NCBI RefSeq assembly: GCF_011038795.1
Contig: NZ_JAAKDU010000004.1
Coordinates: 62,001-126,000, forward strand
DNA length: 64,000 nucleotides
Reading direction: 5' to 3'
DNA from: Streptococcus tangpeifui
GTDB taxonomy: Bacteria; Bacillota; Bacilli; Lactobacillales; Streptococcaceae
Position numbers and translations under genes: made by a program. Under the pieces are notes generated by a model. It saw only the letters and a list, made by a program, of their open reading frames with translations, did not search any database and was not told where the DNA came from. Shown in pieces: positions 9,243-19,465 of the stretch. Each line of letters opens with the position of its first letter. Positions within the stretch are counted from its first letter, which is position 1.

Positions 9243-10622
9243 CTATCCAGAGACTATCTCTGTTTCAAATGGACGGTCCTCTTTGGGCATGGATTGGAAT
9301 TCACGATAGATAAAATAGACAGCAACAACTGCGGATAAGAAATCAGCAATCGGATTGGCGATCATAATATTAGCGACACCAAAGACCACCGTCATCAAGA
9401 CCAGTAAGGGTAAGATCAGCACAATCTGCTTAGTCAATACCAATACAGCACTCTTCTTAGCCTTACCGATGGCAGAAAAGAAGAGGCCTGTTGCAATTTG
9501 GAAACCATTGACAAAAAGAACAGCTGCAAAGATATGCAGATAGCGAGTAGCATAATCCATATAAGCCTGACTTGAAGTTCCAAAAAGGCTGATAATTGGC
9601 TCTGTAAAGCATTGAAAAATTAAGAAGAAACTAATCGAAATCAGAGTAACCAATTTTACTGTCAAGCTATAAATTTCTCGAACACGGCCGTAAGCTCTGG
9701 CACCATAGTTAAACCCTTGAATTGGCTGAGCTCCCTGGCTGATTCCCATGACAATAGCAATATAAATCTGATTAAGCTTAGTAACAACACCTACAACTGC
9801 AATAGGAATTGAGGAACCAATCGTCTCTTGTGCACCATAGATACGCAATAAATTATTAGTCGTAATTTGAATAATCGTTACAGAAAATTGATTAAACATA
9901 GGACCCAATCCCAAGGCACAGATAGGCTTTAATAATGTTACATTTGGAATGAGATCTCTAGCCGTAAGGCTAATATTCTTAAATTTAGGAATATAAGCCA
10001 AAAAAATTAAGCCAGATACGGTCTGACTGATGACTGTCGCCCAAGCTGATCCAGCAATCCCCCAGTGTAGATGAAAAATAAAAATAGGATTGAGAATCAT
10101 ATTCAGAATAGCTCCTGTTACCATTCCCATCATAGAGTAGTTGGCACTGCCATCAGCCCGGACAATAGCATTACAAGCAATGGAGATAAAGAAAAAAGGT
10201 AAACTCAAGGCTGTGATACGCACGAAGGTGCTGGCATAGTGAAGGATATCACCTGTTGCTCCAAAAGTAATGATGATTGGTTCGGTGAAAAGCAAAAGAA
10301 TAAGTGTAAAAATTAGACCGATAATCAGCAAAAGTCCGTAAGTCGTTCCAACCATCTTTTTTACTTTTTCGGGGTTTCCTCGTCCCATTTCAAGATTGAA
10401 GTTAGAAGCTGCTCCAATTCCCAGCATCAGAGCAATGGCTAAGGAAATCGTTGTAATCGGAAAGGCAATGTTAGTGGCTGCATTACCAAGATAACCAACT
10501 CCCTGTCCAATAAAAATCTGATCAACAATATTATAAAGGGCACTAATGAGGTTAGCAATAACCGCCGGAATAGCGAATCTTTTCAAAAGTTTCGGAATCC
10601 TCTCAGTTCGCATCATAGGCAT
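9243..10622 (-). CDS. MATE-family multidrug/cation antiporter
   Basis: 459 residues with about 12 hydrophobic segments arranged as two six-helix halves, typical of MATE (MepA/NorM-like) exporters that expel drugs or cationic compounds using a Na+ or H+ gradient. Characteristic stretches include PAVIANLISALYNIVDQIFIGQGVG near the N terminus. It begins 11 nt after the stop of a MarR gene, so the two form an operon in which the regulator probably responds to a pump substrate. The substrate cannot be told from sequence. Confidence 0.88.
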   Translation of the reverse strand: MPMMRTERIPKLLKRFAIPAVIANLISALYNIVDQIFIGQGVGYLGNAATNIAFPITTISLAIALMLGIGAASNFNLEMGRGNPEKVKKMVGTTYGLLLIIGLIFTLILLLFTEPIIITFGATGDILHYASTFVRITALSLPFFFISIACNAIVRADGSANYSMMGMVTGAILNMILNPIFIFHLHWGIAGSAWATVISQTVSGLIFLAYIPKFKNISLTARDLIPNVTLLKPICALGLGPMFNQFSVTIIQITTNNLLRIYGAQETIGSSIPIAVVGVVTKLNQIYIAIVMGISQGAQPIQGFNYGARAYGRVREIYSLTVKLVTLISISFFLIFQCFTEPIISLFGTSSQAYMDYATRYLHIFAAVLFVNGFQIATGLFFSAIGKAKKSAVLVLTKQIVLILPLLVLMTVVFGVANIMIANPIADFLSAVVAVYFIYREFQSMPKEDRPFETEIVSG

Positions 10623-10633
10623 CTTGTTCCTTT

Positions 10634-11047
10634 CTAGTGTGGTTTTAATTTTGTCAATAAAGCCATTAGAGCATGACGCTCGTGTACCGTTAAGGGAGCA
10701 AGCAAATCCTCTTCCATATCCATAAAGAGTTGGTTGAATTCTTGCTCTTTTGCCAGTGACTGTTCTGTCAAAATCAGCAGTTTACTTCTACTGTCAGTCG
10801 GATCTGGCTGACGTCTCAGCCAGCCCTTTTTTTCCAAGTTCTGCACAATCCCAGTTACAGTTGGATTAGACATTGAAAAATAGCGCTCAACATTGCCTTG
10901 ATTGATAGGAGGGTGCTGATGGCGATAGAGATACTTGATAATTTTAAACTGCGAATGGGTTAGTTGATAGGCTTGTAAACGCCTATTGGATAGATTTTCA
11001 AAATCCTGCACGATTTTTTTTAACTGAATCGCGATACTACCTGACAT
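10634..11047 (-). CDS. MarR-family transcriptional regulator
   Basis: 137 residues with a winged-helix MarR fold: SQFKIIKYLYRHQ, recognition-helix region FSMSNPTVTGIVQNLEKKGWL and the wing RQPDPTDSRSKLLILT. I use the ATG preceded by TTGGAGGAAGC; the longer frame adds 21 residues with no ribosome site. It is cotranscribed with the MATE pump and is probably its repressor. Confidence 0.85.
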   Translation of the reverse strand: MSGSIAIQLKKIVQDFENLSNRRLQAYQLTHSQFKIIKYLYRHQHPPINQGNVERYFSMSNPTVTGIVQNLEKKGWLRRQPDPTDSRSKLLILTEQSLAKEQEFNQLFMDMEEDLLAPLTVHERHALMALLTKLKPH

Positions 11048-11586
11048 ACTGCTTCCTCCAAAACATCTGGCTGCCGATTTATAATAACATAGGGAGCTAT
11101 GTATTTTCAAGAAAGGTGCTTACCATCTAATTAAATTGAATGCCATACGTGTAAACATATTTGTCAAATAGCTGAGCTTTGGATAATTGGAACCGATGAA
11201 AATGACCAGCCGTTAATGTTAGTATTCGAAAACAGCTGCTTTTTCTCGAGGCACCTAGACTTTTAAACTTGAGTTTTTAAAAATGTGTTCACCGATTGTC
11301 AAATTAAATTGGAAAATTAATTAGTGCTAAATTATGTTCCACATGCACCTTTTACATGCCAAACTTTTTTAAAACCAGAAGAAACAGCTCCCCTGAGTAA
11401 TATATATTTGTTGACATGACAAAAAAGCTTTCTTAATCCTATCCAAAAATTAATTACGATTTCCGAACATTTCCTAGATTTAGATGTTCATGCACACTCA
11501 CATAGTGGCCGTTTATCATTTGTACCTTGGATGTAAAATGGATTATAAAAAAGCAGGATCATATTTTAATCCTGCTTCTGCTAATA
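11048..11586. other. AT-rich intergenic stretch; terminator of the second phosphoketolase
   Basis: No gene is supported. The marR promoter must lie in the right-hand part of 11048-11200. Positions 11544-11577 form GCAGGAT / ATCCTGC with a T-run on the minus strand, the terminator of the phosphoketolase gene ending at 11587. The middle (11200-11540) is AT-rich and contains nothing I can assign. Confidence 0.6.
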
Positions 11587-13950
11587 TTAGTTAATATTTT
11601 CCCACTGCCAGTTTTGAACTTCTGGAATGTCATCGCCATGTTCACGGATATAAGCGGTATGATAGGCCAATTTGTCTGCCATCTCTTGAGCAAAATTTTG
11701 AGCTTTATTCCCAAGGACTGCTTGAGCTGCTTCTTTAGCGATATGGAAGCGATCCATCTCAGACATGACTCGCATATCAAATGGTGTTGTAATATCCCCG
11801 TTTTCACGGTAGCCATGGATATAAACATGATGATTATCGCGGTTAAAGAAGAGGTCGCGAATTTGCCCTTCATAACCGTGATAAGCAAAGATGATCGGCT
11901 TATCTGTGGTGAAGAGCTTATTAAAGACTTCATCAGACAGCCCACGCGGGTCAACCTTAGGTGAACGAAGTTTTAAGATATCTACAATATTGATAAAGCG
12001 AATTTTCACTTCTGGAAAGGCCTTATGGAGAAGTGAAATCCCAGCTAGCACTTCTAAGTTCGGTTCAGTTCCTGCAGCCGCAAAGACAATGTCAGGTTCT
12101 CCGTCGTGGTCATTAGAGGCCCAATCAATGACCTTGTACCCTTCCTTGACTAACTCTTGCGCTTCCCCAACAGAGTAAAACTGCGGACGCGGATGCTTAG
12201 AAGTGACAATCACATTGACCTTATCTTCATCGGCTAAGGCGTATTCCATGACCGCAAAGAGAGAGTTAGAATCGGCTGGTAGGTATTCACGAACATATTC
12301 AGGCGTCTTCTCAGCCAAATGAGTCAGCAGTCCCGGATCTTGATGGGTATAGCCATTGTGGTCTTGTTGAAAGACGGTCGATGTGGCAATCAAGTTGAGG
12401 GAAGGATAATTTTTGCGCCAGTCCGTATGGGTCTTGGATTTACGAAGCCATTTGAAGTGCTGCGTAATCATAGAATCAACCACTCGCAGGAAGGATTCAT
12501 AAGAAGCAAAGAAACCATGGCGGCCGGTCAAGACATAACCTTCTAAGAAACCTTCTGCCTGATGCTCAGAGAGCTGGGAATCAATAACCCGGCCCACGGG
12601 TGAAATCCATTCATCATAGGAGTTGTCACGAGGGGCCAGCCATTGGCGATTAGTCGCTGTAAAGACATTATTTAGGCGGTTGGACTTGGTTTCATCCGGT
12701 CCGAAAATACGGAAATTATCAGGATTAGCTTCAACCAAATCAGCCGCATACTTACCAAATTCAATCATATCCTGCTTCATGACACTGCCAGGTTTTGACG
12801 TATCAATAGCATGCTTACGCCAATCTGCCAAATTCAGCTTTTTGACAACCCCTGCATTAGTGATAGGATTCATAGACATCCGCTTGTCTCCCTTTGGAGC
12901 GAGGCTGCGGATCTCCTCTTTTACATAACCTTTTTCGTCAAAAAGTTCCTCTGGACGATAGGATTTGAGCCAATCTGTCAGGGCATCGACATGTTCCATG
13001 TGTCCAGCTTCTACCGGAATGGGAACTTGGTGAGCTCGGAAGCCTCCTTCAATCGGTTCACCGTTCCATTCTTTAGGACCAGTCCAGCCTTTAGGTGTTC
13101 GTACAATAAGAACAGGCCATTGGGCTTGCTGAGCTTCCTCGGCTGGTTTTTGGCGGGCCTGAGTTTGGATGGCCTTGATTTTCTCAATAACCTTATCCAA
13201 AGTTTCAGCCATTTGACTATGAATGACTTCAGGATCATTTCCTTCGACAAAATAGGGTTCCCAGCCTAGTCCTTTGAAAAGATGGGTTAATGCTTCGTCC
13301 GTCTTACGGGATAAAATAGTTGGATTATGAATTTTACCGCCATTAAGATAAAGAATCGGTAAAACAACCCCATCATTGACTGGGTTAATAAAGGTATTGG
13401 AGAACCAGCCAGCATTGAGCGGACCTGTCTCTGCTTCTCCATCACCGATGACTGTCGCTGCAATGACATCGGGATTATCCAAAACAGCCCCTGTCGCATG
13501 CGACAGGGCATAACCTAACTCACCACCTTCGTGGATAGAGCCCGGCGTTTCAGGTGCTGCATGGGAAGCAATGCCGCCAGGAAATGAGAAAATTTTACAA
13601 AGCTGTTTAAGGCCATCTTCATCCTGAGTAATATTGGGGTAGCGCTCGGTGTAGGAACCGTCAATATAAGAATTAGACACCATAACTTGGCCGCCATGGC
13701 CAGGACCCTCAATGTAAAACATGTTCAAATCATATTTATTGATAACACGATTGAGATGGGCATAGATAAAGTTCTGTCCAGCGATGGTCCCCCAATGGCC
13801 AATAGGATGAACCTTGACATCTTCTTTACTTACCTCACGGCGAAGCAGGGGATTATCTTTTAGGTACATCTGAGCCACGGAAATGTAGTTGGCTGCCCGC
13901 CACCAAGCATCTACTTTGGCGAGGTAGTCCTTGCTATCAAATTCTGTCAT
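11587..13950 (-). CDS. xfp: Second phosphoketolase, at the end of the ascorbate regulon
   Basis: 787-residue paralog of the phosphoketolase at 5961-8345, with the same motifs ([36 protein letters not shown]). It lies 159 nt after ulaG in the same direction. The ula pathway ends in D-xylulose-5-phosphate, which this enzyme can cleave to acetyl-phosphate and glyceraldehyde-3-phosphate, so its position makes metabolic sense as a dedicated exit step. The ATG follows AAGAAGTGATACT. The hairpin between ulaG and this gene (about 14045-14070, GCTGAGAC/GTCTCAG) may modulate readthrough. Which copy serves general pentose metabolism is unknown. Confidence 0.93.
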   Translation of the reverse strand: MTEFDSKDYLAKVDAWWRAANYISVAQMYLKDNPLLRREVSKEDVKVHPIGHWGTIAGQNFIYAHLNRVINKYDLNMFYIEGPGHGGQVMVSNSYIDGSYTERYPNITQDEDGLKQLCKIFSFPGGIASHAAPETPGSIHEGGELGYALSHATGAVLDNPDVIAATVIGDGEAETGPLNAGWFSNTFINPVNDGVVLPILYLNGGKIHNPTILSRKTDEALTHLFKGLGWEPYFVEGNDPEVIHSQMAETLDKVIEKIKAIQTQARQKPAEEAQQAQWPVLIVRTPKGWTGPKEWNGEPIEGGFRAHQVPIPVEAGHMEHVDALTDWLKSYRPEELFDEKGYVKEEIRSLAPKGDKRMSMNPITNAGVVKKLNLADWRKHAIDTSKPGSVMKQDMIEFGKYAADLVEANPDNFRIFGPDETKSNRLNNVFTATNRQWLAPRDNSYDEWISPVGRVIDSQLSEHQAEGFLEGYVLTGRHGFFASYESFLRVVDSMITQHFKWLRKSKTHTDWRKNYPSLNLIATSTVFQQDHNGYTHQDPGLLTHLAEKTPEYVREYLPADSNSLFAVMEYALADEDKVNVIVTSKHPRPQFYSVGEAQELVKEGYKVIDWASNDHDGEPDIVFAAAGTEPNLEVLAGISLLHKAFPEVKIRFINIVDILKLRSPKVDPRGLSDEVFNKLFTTDKPIIFAYHGYEGQIRDLFFNRDNHHVYIHGYRENGDITTPFDMRVMSEMDRFHIAKEAAQAVLGNKAQNFAQEMADKLAYHTAYIREHGDDIPEVQNWQWENIN

Positions 13951-14109
13951 AGTATCACTTCTTTCTTTTTAGTAACCAGCTCATATAACTTGAGCTTAGC
14001 TCTTTATATTGGATTTTTTCTTACTAATAAAAGAGGAGCTGAGACTCTTGTCTCAGTCCCATCTAAAGTCAAGTTTTTCTCGATTATCTAGGATTTTCAA
14101 AGGGTCACA

Positions 14110-15201
14110 TTAGAGCAGAGCCTTGAATTGAATATTAGAATCATGTTCGAAACAATCGTCAAAGCCACGTGGGTGATGATATTCGATTCTATCCTTATCC
14201 TGTGGATAAGTGTACTTGCCACCGACTTCCCAGATAAATGGATGGAATTGGTATTGCAGACGTTCTTTACGCATCTTCCAGAGGGCTAAGATTTCATCGG
14301 TAGATGCCATAAAGTTAGACCAGATATCGTAGTGAACTGGAATGATAACTTTAGCACGCAGATTTTCAGCCATCCGCAAAAGATCGATCGACGTCATCTT
14401 ATCTTGGATCCCAACTGGATTGTCCCCATAGTTATTAATAGCAACATCGATGTTGAAATCCTTACCGTGTTTAGCAAAATAATTCGAGAAGTGCGAATCT
14501 GCACCGTGATAAATCGTTCCACCAGGAGTTTCAAAGACATAGTTGACAGCCTTACGAGCCATTTCTTCGTCTGTTACAGCCAGACCTTTTAATTCGCCAT
14601 CTTGCTGGTCTGCTCCTTCAACCGGTAGGGTTACCAAGCAGGTCCGGTCAAAGGACTCGACGGCTGTTACTTTAATATCTTTAAATTCAAAGGATTCGCC
14701 CGGTTTGATAACAATAATACGATCTTCGGGAACGCCCCATTTCTTCCAAATTTCACCACATTCATAAGGACCGACAAATTTAACATGATCCAACTTAGGA
14801 TTATTGACAATAGCTGCAGCTGTATTGATATCAATGTGATCACTATGGAAGTGAGAAACGAGATAGTAGTCTAATTCGTTGATAGCAAAAGGATCGATAA
14901 CCATGGGCTGCACGCGCAGGTTAGACTGCAATTTGCGCACACCGGCCATATTAGCCATCTGGTGACCGCGTACCATATCCTTTACCTGTTTCGTATGTTT
15001 ACCGCGGTTTGACCACAGATCCATGACAACATTGGCACCACCCGGTGTCTTGATCCAAACACCGCAGTTACCCAGCCACCACATGGCAAAGTTGCCTTCT
15101 GGAACCACTTCTTCTTCAATTTCTTCATTGAGCCAGGTTCCCCACTCTGGAAAAGTTGAAAGAATCCAAGACTCACGTGTAATATCTTTTACATTAGCCA
15201 T
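14110..15201 (-). CDS. ulaG: L-ascorbate-6-phosphate lactonase
   Basis: 363 residues, metallo-beta-lactamase fold. The metal-binding motif HFHSDH (about residues 117-122) is intact, followed by further conserved His/Asp residues (YHGADSHFSN, IPVHYD). UlaG hydrolyses L-ascorbate-6-phosphate, the PTS product, to 3-keto-L-gulonate-6-phosphate in the cytoplasm. It is separated from ulaR by 194 nt and has its own promoter with a box shared with ulaA, so it forms a second regulon unit together with the phosphoketolase. Ribosome site TTGGAGG is well placed. Confidence 0.93.
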   Translation of the reverse strand: MANVKDITRESWILSTFPEWGTWLNEEIEEEVVPEGNFAMWWLGNCGVWIKTPGGANVVMDLWSNRGKHTKQVKDMVRGHQMANMAGVRKLQSNLRVQPMVIDPFAINELDYYLVSHFHSDHIDINTAAAIVNNPKLDHVKFVGPYECGEIWKKWGVPEDRIIVIKPGESFEFKDIKVTAVESFDRTCLVTLPVEGADQQDGELKGLAVTDEEMARKAVNYVFETPGGTIYHGADSHFSNYFAKHGKDFNIDVAINNYGDNPVGIQDKMTSIDLLRMAENLRAKVIIPVHYDIWSNFMASTDEILALWKMRKERLQYQFHPFIWEVGGKYTYPQDKDRIEYHHPRGFDDCFEHDSNIQFKALL

Positions 15202-15238
15202 TTTAATACCTCCAAAGTATTTTTTCTTATATGTTCAG

Positions 15239-15293
15239 TATAGTATCCACGCTTCTTGAAAAAAAGACCAAGTCTCACACTTTTTTGTGTTCA
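15239..15293 (-). promoter_or_regulatory. ulaG promoter with putative UlaR box
   Basis: Positions 15266-15293 (GACCAAG, CTCACAC, GTGTTCA) match the box upstream of ulaA at 23 of 28 positions. On the minus strand the TTGGTC end of the box is exactly 23 nt from a TATACT -10 element, as it is at ulaA. No good -35 is present, which suits an activator-dependent promoter. UlaR binding is inferred. Confidence 0.65.
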
Positions 15294-15395
15294 AAACTAG
15301 GCTGTCACTGGAGTTAGATCTGACAAAAAGTGACAGGAAGTGTTCTCCCTGCCACACTGTCTTTTTCCAATGTTAACGCTAGTATGCGTTACTTC

Positions 15396-17075
15396 CTAAT
15401 AATAACCACTGACATCTTTCAACAGTTCTTGGTAGAAAACCTTCTCGATTTTTTTGAGTAAGATATAGGCTTCTTTGTCGCTTTTGACGTACTGGCGGAT
15501 ATAGTGCTCGATTTCCTCATCAAAGGCTTGATGGTCAGCACTTTCCCGTCTGATAAAACGCACCATTCTCACAATATCCTCATCGGTTAAAACAGCATTA
15601 ACCTGAAGAACAGGTAATGAGCTCGTCAAAGTGTCTGGATCCGAGGTGGTGATGACAAAATCAGAAGTTAGTAAATCACTGATGCTATGAAATTGCTCCG
15701 AAGAAAAAACGGCCTCAATACGTGTATTAGGCAAAATTCGCCGACACTGTTGGAGGAAAAACTTTTGTACCCCGACACCGTCATCACACACTAAGGTCAC
15801 TTCTACTTGATTGAAATGATTATTGTCTTTCTCTTCTTTTTCCAATTCACCGCCTAGATGAACCGCTAAATAGGCAATATCATCATCTGTCAGAGAAATA
15901 AACCAGGCCCGCTCCAAAATATCAGCACACGATTTAGTCTGTTCAAAAAGGGTTTGATAATTCTCCTTAATCTGATTGGTCAGAGGATTAATGGATGAAA
16001 TCCCGTAGGTTTTCCGATAAAGCATGGATTTACAGTGGGCAACCAATTGGCTGAGCAGCAAATCGCGATGGACAAAGCTGCCATGATAAAGCGTTTCATA
16101 CTTTTTCAAAAAGTGATCCAACTGCTGCCGCATATCATCATAGTCATGACTCTCTACATGCTCATCTCGGTCTTTCCGAAACGAAAGAATAAGCATAGCA
16201 ACGATTGATTTTTCAAGTTCATCTAGTCGAATACCATAAGTCTGATAAACCCCATCAGCCAAATCCTGAACAAGACGGTATTCTTTACGCTCCCGCGCCA
16301 TGCTAAATTCTCGGTGAACCGTCACTCTTTCTTCATTAGACAGGCTCATATTCCGATAGACGCTCAGTAAATAAGGCAGAGCTCTAGCCATAAACTGTCG
16401 GTCATAGCAGTTAATTTTCTTCCCTAATCTGTCTGTCAGCTGATTGACTTGTTCTGTAAAATAGCTGCGCATATTTTCAGAAAAATAGAGATTATCTGGT
16501 GAGAACTCCCGAATTTTTAGGTGGACAATCTCATTAAAACCTTCATTTCCTTCATAAACGATTGATTGAAGGAGTTTATAAAAGAATTGGATTTTTACAA
16601 GGGCTGGGCAGTCTAAATAATAGCCCCTTGCTTTATTGACTTGAAGCGTGATGCCAAAGATTCCTCGGTTCAACTGCTGACGCATTTCCTGCAAATCATT
16701 TAAAACCGTGTTGCGAGAGACATCGGTCAGCTGCATGAGTTTCTCAAGCGTAACTTTTTCTGCAGCTACACCAATATAAATCAGCATCAACTGCAGGCGT
16801 TCATCAACCTTCATAACATAGGTATAATCATCCAGCTCTGCCATCAAATCTTGGCAGACTTTCTTCTGCTCTTCAGTCAGAACGATGCCAATCCGGGGAT
16901 AGGAAATGATTTTCCCAACCGTGTCAGGCAGGGCTTCATTTATCTTATCTAGGTGATAGTAGATCTTTCGACGCGATTGTCCTAAAGCTTTTGAAATCGC
17001 CATAATCGTCTCTGGCTCCTTCAGCTTTATCAAATAATCTAGGAGAGCGTAGCTCTTTTTATTTAAAATAATCAC
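15396..17075 (-). CDS. ulaR: PRD-containing activator of the ascorbate regulon (UlaR-type)
   Basis: 559-residue BglG/MtlR-type regulator: N-terminal HTH domains (residues about 1-160), two PRDs (about 180-400) and a GatB-like IIB domain starting near QVEVTLVCDDGVGVQKFF. Unlike the galactitol and fructose-type regulators in this window, it lacks the C-terminal IIA-like domain. The start is GTG, supported by AAAGGAG 7 nt upstream. It sits between ulaF and ulaG, 146 nt after ulaF, and is the obvious candidate to bind the shared box upstream of ulaA and ulaG. Confidence 0.85.
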   Translation of the reverse strand: MIILNKKSYALLDYLIKLKEPETIMAISKALGQSRRKIYYHLDKINEALPDTVGKIISYPRIGIVLTEEQKKVCQDLMAELDDYTYVMKVDERLQLMLIYIGVAAEKVTLEKLMQLTDVSRNTVLNDLQEMRQQLNRGIFGITLQVNKARGYYLDCPALVKIQFFYKLLQSIVYEGNEGFNEIVHLKIREFSPDNLYFSENMRSYFTEQVNQLTDRLGKKINCYDRQFMARALPYLLSVYRNMSLSNEERVTVHREFSMARERKEYRLVQDLADGVYQTYGIRLDELEKSIVAMLILSFRKDRDEHVESHDYDDMRQQLDHFLKKYETLYHGSFVHRDLLLSQLVAHCKSMLYRKTYGISSINPLTNQIKENYQTLFEQTKSCADILERAWFISLTDDDIAYLAVHLGGELEKEEKDNNHFNQVEVTLVCDDGVGVQKFFLQQCRRILPNTRIEAVFSSEQFHSISDLLTSDFVITTSDPDTLTSSLPVLQVNAVLTDEDIVRMVRFIRRESADHQAFDEEIEHYIRQYVKSDKEAYILLKKIEKVFYQELLKDVSGYY

Positions 17076-17221
17076 AGATTTTCTCCTTTGATAAAAGAAA
17101 TTGTTCGTAAACTATTCTACTATTATTTGCAGCTAATCACCTGAAAGCATTATCACGCCGTATTGTCAGATTCACCCCTTTATAAAAACGCCATCAGTAT
17201 TCTTTGGTCAAACACTTACTA

Positions 17222-17932
17222 TCAGTGTTCCAATCCTTTTTGACCATAGTAGGCATTTTTTCCGTGTTTGCGGAGATAGTGCTTATCTTTGAGGGCCTGT
17301 GGCACTTCTTCTACTTGGGGATCAACAGCCTCTGTATAACGAGCCATGCGAGCTACTTCTTCTAATACGACCGCATTATAGACTGCTGCATTTTCATCTT
17401 TTCCCCAGGCAAAGGGACCGTGATTGCGGACAGTGACACCGGACACAGCCATAGGATCGAGATTGCGTTTAGTAAACTCTTCAATGATGACCTTGCCAGT
17501 TTCCTTTTCATACTCGCCATTAATTTCTTCTGAAGTCAGCGCACGCGCGCAAGGAATTGGTCCGTAGAAAGTGTCAGCATGAGTCGTTCCGTAACAAGGA
17601 ATATCACGGCCAGCCTGAGCCCAAGCTACCCCTTCGGTCGAGTGTGTGTGGACAATACCTCCGATTTCAGGCCAAGCTTTATAGAGCTCAACATGGGTCG
17701 GCAGGTCAGATGATGGGTTGAGATCCCCTTCAACAATATTGCCATCAAGGTCAGTCACGACCATGTTTTCAGGTGACAGTTTCTCATAATCAACCCCTGA
17801 TGGTTTAATAGCAATATAGCCCTGTTCACGGTCAATAGCCGAGACATTACCCCAGGTAAATTTGACTAAACCATGAACGGGTAGCTTCATATTGGCATCA
17901 TAGACATGTTGTCTTAATTCTGGTACTAACAT
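17222..17932 (-). CDS. ulaF: L-ribulose-5-phosphate 4-epimerase
   Basis: 236-residue class II aldolase-fold epimerase (AraD/UlaF/SgaE). Zinc-ligand histidines occur in HTHSTEG (about 96-102) and HGPFAWG (about 165-171), with the family start LVKFTWGNVSAID. It converts L-ribulose-5-phosphate to D-xylulose-5-phosphate, the substrate of phosphoketolase. It starts directly at the end of ulaE (adjacent coordinates), so the two are translationally coupled. Confidence 0.93.
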   Translation of the reverse strand: MLVPELRQHVYDANMKLPVHGLVKFTWGNVSAIDREQGYIAIKPSGVDYEKLSPENMVVTDLDGNIVEGDLNPSSDLPTHVELYKAWPEIGGIVHTHSTEGVAWAQAGRDIPCYGTTHADTFYGPIPCARALTSEEINGEYEKETGKVIIEEFTKRNLDPMAVSGVTVRNHGPFAWGKDENAAVYNAVVLEEVARMARYTEAVDPQVEEVPQALKDKHYLRKHGKNAYYGQKGLEH

Positions 17933-18796
17933 TTATCGTAACCCCGCTTTCTCTATTAGTGGATAAAGGAAATCCTGTGCTTCCTTTATAGCTGCTCGTG
18001 TTTCTTCAACGGTCTTACAGTTTTCTGACCACATTTCAATCAAAAATGGACCGTTATAATTTGTTTTCTTTAGCACATCAAACATGGCTTCCCAATCAAC
18101 ACAACCTTGGCCAAATGGCACGTCACGGAACTGACCCTTAGAATTTTCTGTCACCGCATAAGTATCCTTCAAGTGAAGAGCGGCAATTGAACGGTGTCCA
18201 TTGTAAAATTCGCTCCAGAGATCATTATGCCAAGCCGAGACATTGCCTGTATCGGGATAGACAAAGAGGTAAGGAGAATCAATCTCTTTTTCAACAGCTA
18301 AATATTTCTCAATCGAGTTGATGAAGGGATCATCCATGATTTCAATGGAAAGGATGACCTGAGCCTCTTCTGCCCAAGTACAGGCTTGACGCAAATTTTT
18401 TATAAAGCGTGCCCGCGTTTGAGGTGATTTTTCTTCGTAATAAACATCATAACCTGCCAGCTGAATATTGCGAATGCCGATGTCTTGAGCAAAGATGATA
18501 CACTTCTTCATCATGTCCATAGCACGCGCTTCTTTTTCAGGATCATTGGAACCCATCGGAAAACGGCGGTGACCACTGAAGGTGATGGTAGGAATCCGCA
18601 CACCTGTTTCAAAAATGGCTTTCACTAAGTCTAAACGTTCTTCTTTTGACCATTCTAAACGCGCTAAACGTTCATCTGATTCATCAATAGATAATTCAAC
18701 AAAATCAAAACCTAATTCCTTGGCAAAGTTTAAACGTTCTAACCAAGTGAATTGTTTAGGAGTTGCTTTTTCATAAATACCGATTGGACGTGCCAT
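17933..18796 (-). CDS. ulaE: L-xylulose-5-phosphate 3-epimerase
   Basis: 287-residue TIM-barrel epimerase (UlaE/SgaU, AP-endonuclease-2-like fold). Metal ligands are visible in SIEIMDD (Glu about 150), DTGNVSAWH, LHLKD and FLIEMWSE. It converts L-xylulose-5-phosphate to L-ribulose-5-phosphate. Three nucleotides separate it from ulaD upstream. Confidence 0.93.
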   Translation of the reverse strand: MARPIGIYEKATPKQFTWLERLNFAKELGFDFVELSIDESDERLARLEWSKEERLDLVKAIFETGVRIPTITFSGHRRFPMGSNDPEKEARAMDMMKKCIIFAQDIGIRNIQLAGYDVYYEEKSPQTRARFIKNLRQACTWAEEAQVILSIEIMDDPFINSIEKYLAVEKEIDSPYLFVYPDTGNVSAWHNDLWSEFYNGHRSIAALHLKDTYAVTENSKGQFRDVPFGQGCVDWEAMFDVLKKTNYNGPFLIEMWSENCKTVEETRAAIKEAQDFLYPLIEKAGLR

Positions 18797-18799
18797 AAC

Positions 18800-19465
18800 C
18801 TACCCCCAGATTCGCTTAATTTCATCCTTGAAGGCACGGGCTGCTGCTGCAGGATTTGCTGCTTCGGTGATACCGCGACCGGCGATAAAAGTAAAGACAT
18901 CTACTCCTTCAAAGAGTTTTAAGGTATCGACATTGAGACCGCCGGTGACAGATACACGAAAGCCCATATCAATCAATTTTTTCACCTTATTAAGGTCTTT
19001 TTCTCCCCACGTTTCACCGGCAAGAAGTGCGTCGCGTGATTGGTGATAAATCGCTTGTGAAATACCGGCATCCAGCCATTGCTGTGCTTGTTCATAAGTC
19101 CAGTCACCGTAGAGTTCGATCTGAATTTCACCGCGGTCTCCGCGGACTTCTTCGATAGCCTTGCGGGCTGCTTCCATGGTTGGAATCGTTGCGCAACAGA
19201 TACAGGTCATCCAGTCAGCACCACGAACAGCGTTATTTTTGGCGACTGTGCCGCCAGCATCGGCACATTTGGTATCAGCTACAATAATTTTATCGGGAAA
19301 AAGATTGCGGAGCACTTCAACCAATTCGCTACCGACTTGGAGAAGACAAACCGTCCCTGCTTCAATTACATCGACTTCTTGGCCAACTGAGACAGCGGCT
19401 GTGATAGCACCTTGTAAATCAGAATGATCAAGGGCTACTTGTAAATTTGGAAGTTGTTTTGTCAT
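18800..19465 (-). CDS. ulaD: 3-keto-L-gulonate-6-phosphate decarboxylase
   Basis: 221-residue member of the orotidine-monophosphate decarboxylase suprafamily. LQVALDHSD near the N terminus and VADTKCADAGG (about 62-72) supply the family's catalytic Asp/Lys residues. It decarboxylates 3-keto-L-gulonate-6-phosphate to L-xylulose-5-phosphate. It is the first gene after the 413-nt repeat-containing interval in the operon and has AAAGGAAA before the ATG. Confidence 0.92.
   Translation of the reverse strand: MTKQLPNLQVALDHSDLQGAITAAVSVGQEVDVIEAGTVCLLQVGSELVEVLRNLFPDKIIVADTKCADAGGTVAKNNAVRGADWMTCICCATIPTMEAARKAIEEVRGDRGEIQIELYGDWTYEQAQQWLDAGISQAIYHQSRDALLAGETWGEKDLNKVKKLIDMGFRVSVTGGLNVDTLKLFEGVDVFTFIAGRGITEAANPAAAARAFKDEIKRIWG

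Noticed and set aside
11891..13269. Several long open frames antisense to the second phosphoketolase
   Set aside because: They mirror a strongly coding gene, have no ribosome sites and no family resemblance.
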